Made by a program: the position numbers and the translations under genes
Origin: Fennellomyces sp. T-0311
Taxonomy: Eukaryota > Mucoromycota > Mucoromycetes > Mucorales > Lichtheimiaceae
Assembly (NCBI GenBank): GCA_025266875.1
Contig: JALLLT010000017.1
Coordinates: 1 to 64,000 of the forward strand
Length of the DNA stretch: 64,000 nt
Direction: 5' to 3'
The notes under the pieces: model-generated
Told to the model about the DNA's origin: nothing
What the model saw: the letters and a program-made list of their open reading frames with translations, nothing else
Databases searched by the model: none
Shown: piece after piece, positions 1-14,055 of the stretch
How positions within the stretch are numbered: the stretch's first letter is position 1
Layout of the letters: every line of letters starts with the position of its first letter

Positions 1-598
1 TGCCCATCGACCTGAACTTATGTATATGCCCACTGTGACCTTTCATACGTCGCCCACAAAAGCAGAGAATACCTCGTGCTGTATCACAAAGTGACACGGG
101 TGATATATACAGCACTCGATCATTATCTACTACAGAGTAGGCTGTGAACAGTTGGCACAAGCTGCGAAATAGTTTGGTACCTACAGGTACTTTTTTAATA
201 CACATACAGTTCTTTTGCACTGCTCTGTACAAAGATACACATACTCGAGGAATTCTGAGCTTCGGCATCGTCGATGTTTCATGCTTGGTAACCGGGAAGC
301 ACTGCTGACGATGGTTGCACACAAGGTGCTGAAGACTCTCACTCATGTATAAGGTTTATTTCAGTGACATTGAAAATATGTGTTTTTGCCAGTAATTCCT
401 TTCTTCCTTGAAGGTTTTACTCATACTTCCACGAAGAGTAAATACATGCGATTCCTTTAATAACATTGAGGCTTAACAGAGTAGCTTCCTTTCCTTGATA
501 AAATTAGCTATATGTACATGAACTGTAGTCACACTAACGAGCGCTAAACCGTGAAATTGCCCGGCTTGGGAAAACGAGCGATAACACTCTGTTTCACT
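1..598. other. Intergenic, no gene seen
   Basis: No open frame with a recognisable product on either strand. The last part is the presumed promoter of the phosphatase gene that starts at 599. Confidence 0.5.
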
Positions 599-1500
599 AT
601 GCCCAAAATTACACACTGCATTTTTGATATGGTACGCCTTTGTATATAAAAGTGAGGCTATCAGCTGAACGCGTCAAAAAGGATGGTCTGTTACTAGACA
701 CCGAGCGTGTCTACACTGAAGTAACGCAAGAAATCCTGGACAAGTACGCTGACGGTGTCAAGTTCACTTGGGATGTCAAAAGCAAGCTCATGGGCCGCAC
801 AGGCATTGAATCTGCTACTATGGTAGTAGAACATTACAAATTGCCAATGTCTGTTCAAGAATACATTGACAAAAGTACAGTTTTGCATGAGGAACGATTC
901 CCGCTTGTTCAACCATTGCCCGGTGTGGAGCGTTTAATTCGTCACTTGCACGCCAAGCGGATTCCCATGGCGGTCGCTACTTCGTCCACTCGATCGCGTT
1001 TCGAATTGAAAACATCCAGATGCAAAGAACTGTTCTCGCTGTTCGAACACGTCATTTGTGGCGACGATCCAGGAATCGAACGTGGCAAACCGGCTCCGGA
1101 TCTGTTTCTGGCGGCTCAGCAACGACTTGGTAACCCTCCTGCTGAAAACTGTCTGGTATTTGAGGATGCCACAAACGGTGTTCAGGCTGGCCTGAATGCC
1201 AAAATGCATGTATGTGGTTCTGATTTAATGGATAAAGAGAGGAGAATAGTAATCACGCAATGCAGGTCGTCTGGATTCCCGATAGCAATTTGCTCACGGT
1301 AGCTGGTGATCCTGGTTCTCACGGAGCAACAGTTGTGCTCGAATCCATGGTGGATTTCGATCCCGAGGTAAAAGAAAAACAGGAAACCACGCAAGCCGAA
1401 CCCGTGCTTAACAACGGGTTGTCAGTTCTTTTCATTGCCAGGTTACGATGCCAGCGGTCACTCGGAAACAATCAAGGACAAGGATGTTGTCGCACCGTGA
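599..1500 (+). CDS. HAD-family phosphatase (pseudouridine-5'-phosphatase / HDHD1-like)
   Basis: Four exons: 599-631, 682-1209, 1266-1367, 1426-1500, giving 245 aa. The first exon encodes only MPKITHCIFDM; splicing joins it to DGLLLDTE and so builds HAD motif I (DxD), which is cut by intron 1. Further HAD signatures are the motif II region VATSS, the lysine of GKPAPDLFL (motif III) and the acidic motif IV VFEDATNG. The cap-domain size and the C-terminal FFSLPGYD resemble the HDHD1/pseudouridine-phosphatase group, which dephosphorylates small sugar or nucleotide phosphates in the cytosol; the exact substrate is not readable. Intron 3 could be drawn differently, but only an acceptor at 1425 keeps a family-like C-terminus. 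The gene converges on the LPD gene; the two stops are 96 nt apart. Confidence 0.85.
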
Positions 1501-1596
1501 TAATAAAAAGGCTTCGCTTTTTTTTGTTTTATAACTTTAAACAAAAGTGTTGGTCATGATGAAGTGATGAGAGAAGGAAAGGGTGATGGGGTTTGT

Positions 1597-3405
<1,809 letters not shown>

Positions 3406-3703
3406 GGTTTAATGTGTGGAAGTTGGGGTTAAGAAAAAACAAGTCGGGAAAAGCTGGGTCGTCCACAAGGGTGTCAACGTCACAAGCGCAAGTCTCTATC
3501 TCCGCACCGTAAATGGCCGGATTCACCCGGGTTATATAGATTTCTTATGGTTACTTTCGGATCAACCGTATTCTTCTTATAGGAACGAAAACGAGGTCTG
3601 CGTTATGTACAGTCCTTTGAGGATATTGGGGCAGAATGCCCAGATTTTCTTTTATACTGCGTCGAAGGCACCTTCCAGAATCGGCCGGTCACCTCCGAAT
3701 AAT
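3406..3703. other. Intergenic: LPD1 promoter side and CREG-like 3' side
   Basis: About 300 bp between the LPD1 start codon and the stop of the next minus-strand gene. No convincing open frame and no clear TATA element read by eye. Confidence 0.4.
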
Positions 3704-4592
3704 TTATTGCCCCACATTTTGAACATGCAGTGCAGGGCTGCCTGCTTGCCGGTATTCAGCGATGGGTAGGTACCCGATGTAGTTCAACCCCCCAAACCCG
3801 CCAACATAATAGATCGCCCGTACCCTCAGGGTGTAGAAATGAAAGTCGTGGAAACCCCTATAATAGTAGCCTTAGCAACCAAAACGTATCCATGGAGTTT
3901 TCCGACAACATACCGCCATGCCTTTGCATCAGGATGTTTCTCGCCGTAGCATTCCATGGAGGTCTCAAACTAGTGTGTCTTGTTTAGCCACGTTTAAAAT
4001 CGATACGTGAAAATGTGTACCTTGCTTGCCGGAATCGGCTCCATAGCACCGAATAACGTGAGTCTGGGAAGTTCCACGATCGATGAACCGTTGCCCATTT
4101 TGGGGTTGTCGTACACTTGAAGTGCGCGTACGGTAAAGGCAACGCGGTCAGGGTTATGGTGCATGTTACGTACACTCATCTTAAGGGGATATGTCATTCG
4201 TGTGCGTGTTGCTTTTTACTCCTGACGAAGCGCTGTTTTACCTGCAGTTCTGACATGTACAGTAGCAAGTCCCCAGGATGGTCAGTGCAATCGCCACTGT
4301 AATACTCCATAATACCGAAAGGATACCCCTCGCCTTATGATCGACAGGATGAGCACACCTTTCTCTTCATGCATGTGTATTTACCTGCCTTCCAGCGTAT
4401 CGTGCATATGCGTCAGGAAAGTGCCAACACCTATGATCAATGCTTGAATAAATACACCCCTATTTCTGCGTCTGATAACGAACCGGCATCACTGACAACC
4501 TGGCGGGCATACTGTGACGCCTCACGCACTGTCTGTCGGGCATGGGCAGCTGCCAAGCAGAGAAGCAGCACAATCAATGTTTTCAGTGCCAT
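3704..4592 (-). CDS. CREG-like secreted protein (PNPOx-like flavin-binding fold)
   Basis: Six exons: 4592-4484, 4430-4389, 4333-4242, 4179-4021, 3969-3914, 3857-3704; 203 aa. The N-terminus MALKTLIVLLLCLAAAHA is a clear signal peptide. The body carries family hallmarks: GYPFGIMEYY, LLLYMSELQ, NPDRVAFTVRAL, a Cys-containing ECYGEKHPDAKAW and the C-terminal IYYVGGFGGLNYIGYLP. CREG proteins are secreted or lysosomal/vacuolar glycoproteins with a split-barrel fold related to pyridoxamine-phosphate oxidase that have lost enzymatic activity; the fungal role is unknown. Exon 2/3 only stays in frame if a GC-AG intron (4388-4334) is used; with the nearby GT the frame breaks. Length matches animal CREG (about 220 aa). 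Confidence 0.83.
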
Positions 4593-4772
4593 GGCAACGA
4601 AAGGATGGAAGAAAGAAAAGGAAGAAAGAAATCTCTCATGGGGGAGGGGAGCAAAGAAAGACGCATTGGTGGATGTGTAACGAGGCGGTGTTGTTATCAG
4701 ATTGCATTAAAAAGTAATAATAAAAGGGTATCTAAAACATGAACAAAACAAAAAAGATAATAGATATGCATT

Positions 4773-6032
4773 TCACGTGTATTGCGATATGGGCGCCGGC
4801 ACTGCCTGGATCGTAGTGGTGGTGGTAGTGGTGGAGGTGTTGGTGGTTGATGCTGTGACGGAACCTTTCTCTTCTTCCTTTGGCTTCACCTTTTGCCGGG
4901 CACGGTATTCATCACGCTGCAGGCGCAATCAGTGGGTCACATCAAAAGCAACGAGTATATAAGGGAATTTACCATTTTGAGATAGGCCGCACTGGCGCTC
5001 CTCCCAGGCGTGATCTTCTCCATCCGCCGACGAGCCGACAACTTCAGGATGTAGCTAAACTGGGCATGGATCTGCGGATAGATGTCCTTGATGCCCAACA
5101 GATCTATCAGCGACCGCAGTGCCGTATTGCTTCGTCGTCGAAAGAATTGCTCTTGTGACATTGGGCCCACGCGTCGACTGCTGGCGAAGGGATGAAACTG
5201 AGGCCGGGTTTCCTTTTCGCGCTGGAACACGATTTCAGCGCGCTCCTGCAAGTTGATGGCCATGGATCGGAACGAACTTTGGGATTTCATGTTAACACTT
5301 TTTGTTTCTTTCCAAATCGACAAGTTATTGGTTCTGGAACCCTGTTGTTTCTGGCTCACCTGACAAGAAAAGGCCAGCATGATATCAAAAAGACCCGGTC
5401 GGTCATGAGCATCATGAGCGAATAGAATCGAGCCTCGCCTCTTGCTTGTGCATCGCGCAACTTGAACATGTAACTCATTACATAGCCGTTTTCATCATCC
5501 CCAAACAGCACAGGCCCTTCTCGACCAGGACAGAACTCGGTTGTCAGGCTGTTGACCCGATTGTTTAGTTTCCAAAAAAAAAAAATGTAATTCGCAACAG
5601 CGACCCCGTGTGCACTAACCTTCGCACGCAGGCAAGCCGGACGGCCCTGTACAGCGCAAGTTGCTGCGGTGCTTTGGTTCCAATGTACTCGACAGACGGA
5701 TCCTCGTCGTCCGTCGTGACCATTCGTTTCGCCTCGACGACCGACCCGTCTTTCACGACCGACGGCATCTGTGCACCACAAGCAGCACATGAACTAGGTT
5801 GCGGGTTGGATTGATATGGTTTGGACAGCGAGATAGGAGGCGCGCCTTTTCGTAACGACGCGCGCGGGGATGTTGTCATGGTGGTACTGGGGGGAGTCGG
5901 AGGGTCTGATGTCGACGACACTGAAATGTCGGTTGGTTTATCGTCAGCTTTTTGGTGAATCGCCTGTGTACAAAACACAACACTGGGACCATGCACCTCA
6001 CAAAAGTGCAACAGTGCAATGAGGGCATTCAT
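4773..6032 (-). CDS. LST7: Folliculin / Lst7-like protein
   Basis: Four exons: 6032-5620, 5548-5360, 5297-4973, 4916-4773; 356 aa. The start MNALIALLHFCEVHGPSVVF is the canonical folliculin N-terminus, followed by a CxxC pair (SCAACG), VRLACVRS, the signature CPGREGPVLFGD and TDRVFLISCWPFLV, i.e. the longin domain. Folliculin/Lst7 acts with FNIP/Lst4 as a GAP for Rag-type GTPases at the lysosome/vacuole in amino-acid signalling to TORC1. Human folliculin is about 580 aa with a C-terminal DENN domain; here the protein ends soon after the longin domain in a Thr-rich tail, as in short yeast Lst7. Splice phases agree at every junction. A downstream DENN-encoding exon was looked for between 4592 and 4773 and is not there. 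Confidence 0.88.
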
Positions 6033-7654
6033 TGAATCGTTGAGTTACGCTTTCGGGCTGGCACCAAGAAAGAGCCTGCTTTGAAAAAAGCGAACCACTT
6101 TTTTTTCCTATTGCTCTTTGAGGCGGGTTTTTTTGCACCTAAAGGCAAGAAGAAAGAGTGAAAAAAGAAAACAAAAGAGAGCGAAGAGGGGTTAAATGCT
6201 ATAAATGAAAAAAAGAGAGAGAGAGAAACCACTGATATGGGATCACGCGCTCACCCCCAAAAAAAAAGCAGCGACAATTAAGACCGCTCCATAACGTCCT
6301 GTCGCTTGGATGAAGCCGAACAACAGCGTCTGGCAGCGAGCGCTTACGTCAAGTCGCATTTTTGAGGAGTGGATGTTGCATGAATGGTCCTCGTTGAAGG
6401 AATAAGGGGCTGCTGCCCGTCGCTCGCCTTTTGCCGTCTTGAAACCCAAGAGCCACTCAAACAAAATTGCTGAAAAAGGAACATCCCGTCCACCGTCATT
6501 GGTTATCTCTGTTTGTTACAGACCCGCATGGCCTTTGCAGCTTGTTCGACTCTCGCCTCCCATCGATTATATTTGTTCCAGCTTGATTGTCCTGGACAAC
6601 ATGTGGTGTGCTCGCCTGACAATTGTAGAACCAATCAATCCGTCGCGACCACCTGTTATTCTCTTTTGACATGTCCGCTTACTAAAGGGCCACCGTGTGG
6701 CCTCAGAAAGAAGCATCATTAAGCTTGCATGTCTAATAAACAGCCATCCTACCGTGTACCGCCTCCTCGTGCTCGCCCGCCAGTGAACAATTAGCCCATG
6801 GTATCACCGTGCCAACCTTACCGCGTCTGCTATCAGAGATATAGCCAATGCTCCTCGATTGCAATGATGTATCTGTACGTTCTAACCGGAATAATCATGT
6901 ACCGAGCCGAAGCGCCGGAACGTCCCGATCGCAACTGCTTGGGAATGGGGGCGATCGAATGCACCTCTGACAGCTTATTGGACAGGTATGGCCTCTGCGG
7001 GCTTGCACTGAACCTGCACACGAGTCCATCCGTCAACCTGGCTCTGTGACACCTCAGGCATTAATACAGATAACAAGCAAGACATGTGCCCCACCACAGT
7101 TCTTGGAAAAAGTCATACGTACCGTAGATTCTATTACGGCCAATAATAACGTCATGCAACCCCACATACGGTCGGAAAATAGGCGAAACAAGACTACTGT
7201 TTTTCATGCAGTCCTGAAATGAAGGGTGATCGCTTGCGTACCAGCCGCTAGCCCATTTATTACCTTTGTGTATCCTGCGAGTCATTGATGATAGGCTCTG
7301 GTTGACAATCCGATCTCGCCATGAAGCCGACGCTCTATTTCCGTGTCCAAGGTGCGCGTATAGGCTCGTTGGGCGTGGAAAAGGCGAAGTCTAGCAGCTA
7401 CGCTCGACATATTTGGGCATATATCTGCCATGTACGCCTGGCATCCCTTGAGAGCCAGGGAACGATCAGGAGAGGGGCTCTGGGCAGGCAAGTTAGCAGA
7501 AATGAAAGCTGAAGGGCGGGTTCGTACTCCTCAATTGAACTGCAGCTCGAACCCTCTGTCAGCACAATCAATCCTCTCTTTCCAAAACCAATTTCTATTT
7601 TCGGTGACAAAGAACAACCACACAAAGACCTGTCAAACCGCTCTCTATTTCTTT
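6033..7654. other. Intergenic, no gene seen
   Basis: 1.6 kb with only short overlapping open frames of no protein-like character. It probably holds the promoters of the divergent folliculin and coiled-coil genes; CCAAT-type pentamers occur near 6508 (reverse) and 6630 (forward). The polypurine and polypyrimidine stretch at 6090-6240 fits a 5' leader of the folliculin gene. Confidence 0.4.
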
Positions 7655-9161
7655 ATGCACACGATCAATCCCATGTTTACCTCGACACAATCGCAGGAAG
7701 GCGCAATGTTAACATTGCCAGAAGCCACCAAGATACTTGAAGAATGTCGTCGTATGGTGGCCGCCCAACGTGAATCCTTTCAACGACATTTGGAGGAGGG
7801 TCGCAAAGTGGTAGAAAAAGCTGTTGGCGAGAACAGTCAGCTGAGCGATCAACTGGCACTGGCACGCAACGACATTGCTGCCTTGAAAGAACAAAATGCG
7901 AAACTTGGACAGCAAAACGACTTTCTGAGCAAACAGCTGGCCAGTAAACAGAGCAGCTCCTTGCGAACCCTTCTTGCACGCGTACTCAAGAGCGACAAAG
8001 AAGGCCTGGACGACAACGAGATCGAAAAACAACTCCGGGCGTTGTTTGCTGATTATGGAAACAGTCTCAAAGGGCTACAGGCAGAGAAGCAGGATTTGCT
8101 CACCAAGCTGAAGGACACCAGCACTCAGCTTGTCAACTCTAAAAATGAAGTCGCAAAACGAGAACCCCTCCTGCTTCAGTCCGCAGAGGTCCTCCGCAGC
8201 GAAGTCGATAGGAACAAGCTTTTGGCCAAACGCGTGAAGGAGCTGGAGGCCGAGCTGGCCATGAAACACGACTTGGTGATGCACAATGTCGAGGATTGCA
8301 AGAAGGCGGTCGCACGGCTGCAAAGTGAAAACAGCTCTTTGTTGCAGCAAGCGAAAACATCGGCCATCGAGAATGCGAATCTGCGTGTGGTAGTTGAAAA
8401 GCTGAAAAGTGAGTCTCACCAGCCATCGAAGACTACTACCACTGCTGGCGGAGGGGACGCCTTGATCCAGAAAGATCTGGAAAGTCAAGTGAAGCACTGG
8501 AGTCATGAGGTGTGTTTAGATGATACGCGCCAGATGACACGACTGATGTGATGCTACTTAGCTCGCGAAAGAAAAGATCAAACACGAACTGACGCGCCAA
8601 ACGCTGGAACTCGCAGTAGCCAACGTACAAGAACGCAGTCAGGAATCACTGCGAGCGGCCGAGGACGAAGCTCGTAGGCTAAGCATCGCACTAGCAGAGG
8701 AACAAGGCAGATACTCACGATTGGAAGCCGACTTGATGGCGCAAGTACCGGACTCTTCCAAAAACATGTCAAAGGCAAGCTAGTGGTGCGGGAGGACAGC
8801 TTTGATGCACCTGGCTAAATATATCAAAGGAAGTGAAAGGCATGATTGCACGGATCAAGGGTCTCGAAAACACCGAGAAACAGTTGCGCAAGTCAATGGC
8901 AGTAAGTGCTGTGCTTTTTCCATACAGAGTTCACCGTATACTGAAGCCGAGAGCTACCACAGAATAAAAACAACATGATTACGTCGCTCAAGATCGTAAG
9001 CAAAAGAGAGCATCCGGTTGCAAGCTGGATCTAACCACGGCTCTTTCCTGTAGCACAACGCCAATCTGCAAAAGAAAATAGACCTACAACCACCAGGCAC
9101 CGAACACCCGACGCCATCCCCGCCGCCCACAGTACCATCCAAACGGCCACGGAGGCGATAG
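7655..9161 (+). CDS. Coiled-coil protein of unknown function
   Basis: Five exons: 7655-8509, 8562-8774, 8830-8901, 8963-8995, 9054-9161; 426 aa. I do not recognise the family. From about residue 20 to 370 the protein is almost wholly helical with heptad-like spacing of Leu/Ile/Val (LEECRRMVAAQRESFQRHLE, ENSQLSDQLALARNDIAAL), poor in Pro and Gly apart from a short TTTTAGGG linker near residue 265. It ends in a Pro-rich basic tail PTPSPPPTVPSKRPRRR that could be a nuclear localisation signal or microtubule-binding patch. Intron 2 (8775-8829) starts with GC, not GT. The open frame runs back to 7430, so an ATG upstream cannot be excluded, but 7655 and 7673 are the only ATGs near the coiled-coil start. 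It converges on the SSADH gene across a (TA)n tract at about 9190-9210. Confidence 0.75.
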
Positions 9162-9262
9162 TAATGTAACATGTAAATTGATCTTTCTTAGGAGTATATA
9201 TATATATAAAATGCGCTGCAAACAAAATGGGGAAACGTATGATACAAGTTGCGGTGCTCTTC

Positions 9263-11073
9263 TTAGATACCGCCCATGTTGATATACTTGATGTTGGTGT
9301 AATCGTCCAAACCGTACATCGAACCTTCGCGACCGACGCCACTCTCCTTGATGCCACCGAAAGGCGTGTAGCAGCTGGACAGAATAGGCGAGTTGGCGCC
9401 CACCATACCGCTCTCCAGCTGTTCAGCCACGCGCCAGATGCGGCCAATGTCGCGCGAATAGAAGTAGCTTGCCAGACCAAACTCGGTGTTGTTTGCCAGA
9501 GCAATGACCTCCTCTTCGGTGGAGAATTGGAAGAGACCAGCAACTGGGCCGAAGGTTTCTTCGCCCGCAATGCACATGTCGTTGGTCATACCGGTGATGA
9601 CGGTGGGCTCGAAGAAGTTGCCTCCCAAGTACTTGCCACCGACCAACACTTCACCACCCTTCTGGACCGCATCTTCCACGTGACGCTTCACCTTCTCAAT
9701 GCCCTTCTCGTTGATCAAAGGACCGTGTGTGGTATCGGGGTTGAAGCCGTGGCCGACCTTGAACTGGCTGACCTTCTCAGCCAAACGAGAGGCGAACAAT
9801 GGGTAGATGCCCTTTTGGATGTAGAGTCGGTTGGCGCAGACACAGGTCTGTCCAGAGCCACGGAACTTGCATGCAAGAGCACCTGCAATTGTCCTTTTGT
9901 TAATCTCACACTCATTTTTGATTCGAACAGGCTTTCGTTACCTTCAACCGCAGCGTCCACATCGGCATCATCGAATACAATGAAGGGTGCGTTGCCACCC
10001 AACTCCATGGAGATCTTCTTCATGGTACCCGAGGACTGGGACATCAAGAGCTTGCCGACAGCAGTCTAATACAAGCAAGATAAGCCTATCGCAACACTTC
10101 AATTACAGTAAACGCAGATACATACCGAACCAGTGAAGGAGATCTTCTTGACAGTGGGGTTGGTGCACAATTCCTTGCCAACCTCAGCAACGTTCTTGTC
10201 AGTCGTGACGACATTGATAACACCCTTGGGGATACCAGCACGGACGGCCAATTCACACAGCGCCAAGGCGGAGTAAGGAGTCTCAGCACCGGGCTTGATG
10301 ACGACAGTACAACCAGCGGCCAGAGCAGCACCGACCTTGCGAGTGATCATTGCGTTGGGGAAGTCTAAAATCGCTTATGTCAGATTTTTTGAAATCCTTT
10401 CCACTGGGCACTGAAAAAACTTACTCCAGGGAGTGATGATGCCAACGACACCAACTGGCTGCTTGATGGTAATGAAACGCTGACTGGGGATGTGCGAGGG
10501 GATGACATGACCGTACGAACGCACAGCCTCCTCAGCAAACCATTCGAAGAAACTGGCACCGTAGACGATTTCACCCTTGGCCTCAGCATACGATTTACCG
10601 TTCTCCCATGTCAAGATCGTAGCCAGGTCGGTTTGGTTTTCCAGAGTCAGATCGTACCATCTCTTGAGCAGATCGTGGCGCTGCTTGCCGGTAGTTTGCG
10701 ACCACGTCTTGAATGCATCGGACGCAGCGTTGATGGCCACCTTGGTATCTTGAGCACCCATTTCGGGCAATTTGCCGATCTCCTTGCCCGTGGCAGGATC
10801 TGTTCAAAAAGCAATATGACGTTACATAAGCGTCATTTGAAAATAATCCTGACGCGTGTCTATCAAAAAAAAAGAAACTTACCAGTGACAGTAAACGTCT
10901 TGTCAGACTTGATCCATTCGTTGTTGATGAATGCTCCGTGACAGAACAACGACGGGTCAGAGAGCTATGCAAAAAGAACAAACGCGTGTGAATTCAATGA
11001 CTTTTTTTTTCTTTCTACAACTTCATACCTTGGGGATTTCAGCAGTGGCAACAAAAGCTTTGGGAGCAGACAT
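9263..11073 (-). CDS. UGA2: Succinate-semialdehyde dehydrogenase (NAD(P)+)
   Basis: Six exons: 11073-11029, 10964-10883, 10799-10425, 10364-10126, 10065-9942, 9882-9263; 494 aa. It oxidises succinate semialdehyde to succinate, the last step of the GABA shunt. Aldehyde dehydrogenase marks are [32 protein letters not shown], the cofactor loop FTGS, the catalytic Glu in [12 protein letters not shown] and the nucleophile Cys in [11 protein letters not shown]. The C-terminus [18 protein letters not shown] is typical of the GabD/SSADH branch, which decides substrate among aldehyde dehydrogenases. No mitochondrial presequence is evident, so cytosolic location is likely. All introns are short GT-AG with consistent phase. 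Confidence 0.92.
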
Positions 11074-12932
11074 GGTAAACTTTCTTGTGATAGGCGAACG
11101 CGATGGGTTGAGGCAGGCTCTTAGGTATGGGGTGCGAATAGCAGCTCTAATCATCGCGAATAACAGTTTGCACACAGAGGGGCCGTTTATATATGCAAAA
11201 AAAAGAGCAATCTGTGTTTGGGAATCCCCGAAAATCCCTTTAAAACATGCTGGGTTTCAACCTTATTACCAAAGACAACTGACTCTTGCCGGCCTTGTTT
11301 CCAATGGCGACCAATCCAAACCTTTTACCTCTCACGGTTCTTTACGAAACTGTTATCTTTTAAACTTTTCCTTTATCCGTATATATAGATCTGCAACATT
11401 TTATCGCGTATGGAGTATGCTTTTTTATTGTTTGACAAAAATGGAATCCATGAGAATGGCCCTTTCCGTATAAATACGAGTATGGTACCCGACCATGAAT
11501 AAACTGGGGAACTCTTTTCACACGCCCGGGGACAATACTTTTAGCTCCTTCCGCATTAATAAGCGCGCGACTGCCTATTGTTTACCACGTTCAAAGGATC
11601 ATCATCCCAAATTAGGCCCCGTGCATGGCGCGTGTAATTACGTGTACATGACACACTGCTTGTCCTGTATTGAGCTAAAAAGTCTGGTCTTCGGCTCAAT
11701 CGTTAGGAGTGGTATCAGTGTCAGAAATATTTTGAAGCAGTCAAGGTACCCAGCCATTCCGTAAAAAGTTATTTACTGTCAAACTGAGTTTCCGCATAAT
11801 CCTTGTGCAACATCATCGGAAGGCGTATTATTAATGTGACCGGAGCAAAGTTATCTCATCTATATACAGAAAAGTAAACGGATAGAGTCAACTTTATGCA
11901 TAGATGTGGTGCCGGATAGTTGAACCGGCTGTTTTCCTTTAATGCTTGAGTCAACTTTTTTAGCTAACCAATCGACCTGCTGACCAACGGTAGGCGTGCT
12001 TAAAGCCTATGTATCTGCGTCATCGATACATAAGTGGTTTGGCAACGAATACGAATCTTGCTAAAATCTAACATCCATTTGTTTCTTAGCAATACTTTGT
12101 GCACATGACAACAAGTTTACGTAGTAATGGTTACTATTGTAACACTTCATACTTAGTATTGCCTACTCATCTACATCACTGCGGCTACCACGTAACGTAT
12201 TATTATAAAGACTTTGTACATGAATGTCAAACAAGTGGCTATTTGTGGTAACAACAAGAAGTAATTGCCGAAATGATGTACTGTAGATGTTATAGGAGGA
12301 ACTTATCAACGATACTTGCACTGACCTTACATCCAAATATACGTGCCTGGCTAATTCCCGGCGGCTATCTCCGGTTCCGGTTCTGTCTGTTCATCAAAGA
12401 GACTTTCCAGAATCTTAATTGTATTAAAGGCCAATGCGTGCCCTAAACACACTTAAAAAACCATATCACAGCATCTCCCAGATGCCACGTCAGTGTGGCG
12501 GATAATGCTATATAGTTACAAAATTTCTAACCAAAGGTTGAAATGCAACCGATGGTGCTCAAGTAGCAGCGCAAGATGTATTACGTGCCGCTAACATCTC
12601 GCCTATTTTGGAATAATGAGTATACGTAGGCAAGAGATTAGATAAGTCACCAACCTAGATTACAATGCCTCTCTGTACCATTGATTTAATTATTGCCCTA
12701 TTAGGTGTTATTCTTTTCCATTGGTTATATACCATCCGTTGTTATACCTTTCACTATCTCAATATAAGAGTTTCAAAGGGATGTAATGATTCAATCAACT
12801 GTATAAAGCAAGCCTTATTAATGAGGTTGACTCTAGCGAAGCTTATTTTTCGGTGCTATTGAGGGGGGAATACTTGCAATTGCTTTTTTTTTAAAAATAT
12901 ATATACAAATAATGGTACGTGCAATGGTCTGT
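11074..12932. other. Intergenic, no gene seen
   Basis: 1.86 kb, AT-rich. The first 150 bp is the presumed SSADH promoter. Open frames at 11495 and 12665 encode no recognisable protein. Confidence 0.45.
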
Positions 12933-14055
12933 TCATTGGAGGGTATATGATCTGCGTTTGCATGACTTCGGACGTGATGAGATGTCATTAGAGTGATCGT
13001 CGGAAAGAGTTGGTCGTTTTCGGCCGATCCCTGGGCTCTGATCCATCAAACAGAAGTCATTGAAACAATCCAGGACCGCAAGCAAATCATCAAAGTGTGC
13101 CATAAACTGGGGAAGAGTCTGTAGAGACGAGGGCGCTTGCACATGCAAAAGCTCGGTCATTGTATAGAGACCATCTGCTTCCATTGATTGTATATAAAAG
13201 GTGATTGTATACCCTGACAAAAGATACGATCATGGTAAGTTTTCTCATTTCCTTCCTTTTGCCCATTGAAGCTTACCGATCACTTGCACAGACAAGCAAC
13301 TCTGTGAATGATACTTGTCTAGTGCGTTCTTCGAAAGCACACCAAGCCGAACTTGATCTTTCGCCATCGCATGCTTGTTCTTTGCTTCATGGCTGCATTT
13401 CACCTCTACGAATCCTAAAGTACGATCGAAAAACGCACCGTCGAGCTCGGAAACCATACCGTCCGATCGATGTCTCGATATTACTCCTTGACCTTGAGGT
13501 TCCGCTTTTGCTTCCTGGTTGGTGATACTCGTCCTAAACATGTTTAGCACTATCATGAGCACCGGGCAGATAAATAGTCGGTCGGTGGACCGAGCACTTA
13601 CCAGCGGAAGAGCACGTTTCTATCCGGGTCGTCGAATAGCGCAGAAAAGACTGGGCTCAAGAAGCGGTGACAAAGCTCGAATTCGTAAATGTCTTCGGCG
13701 ATTGGGATGCGTGGCAGTGCGTCGAGCCTGGAAGTAAAAGAGAAGTCAAAACTGTATGCTTGCTATAGAAACCCATATGCTTACAGCTTGGCAATACATT
13801 TCACCAGCTTCGATTCTGCGGCACGTCTTGATAACACAGGTGACAGGATCTCAATGGTCGATGGTAGGCGCGAAATTGTATCGTCTTTCTTGATACTCTA
13901 AGTGGAATATATAAATGTATTGTCAGTAACAAGGTTCGAGCCAAAACCTGACGCTTTACATTCGTTAGATCCGTGAGCCTTTCTCTGACATGTGAGTCAA
14001 AGCGCTCTTTTTTGAAGCGGCCGATGCAGTACAGCAGCCGCTTTGTGTAACTATA
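12933..14055 (-). CDS. PD-(D/E)XK-like hypothetical protein (Mucorales-type expanded family), 5' end disturbed
   Basis: Exons read: about 14055-13948, 13897-13785, 13727-13602, 13533-13277, 13213-12933. All four internal junctions have GT-AG ends and matching phases. The C-terminal half contains a PD-(D/E)XK-style core: an Asp in SRHRSDGMVS and, one strand later, GFVEVK (E-x-K), then a helix with KNALDKYHSQ, the strand YTITFYIQSMEADGLYTM and a long amphipathic tail. The preceding helices read IAEDIYEFELCHRFLSPVF and DDPDRNVLFRWT. I associate this architecture with large Mucorales hypothetical families; nuclease activity is an inference from the motif. The 5' exon runs directly into a 132-bp MITE, and the true start was not found. 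Confidence 0.6.

Noticed and set aside
9227..10069. Plus-strand open frame of 280 codons
   Set aside because: Antisense to the SSADH gene; composition is that of a shadow frame.
12665..12862. Short hydrophobic plus-strand open frame
   Set aside because: Only 65 codons in AT-rich DNA with no supporting context.
13930..13945. GGTTCGAGCC, resembling a tRNA B box
   Set aside because: It lies in an intron of a coding gene and no cloverleaf can be drawn around it.
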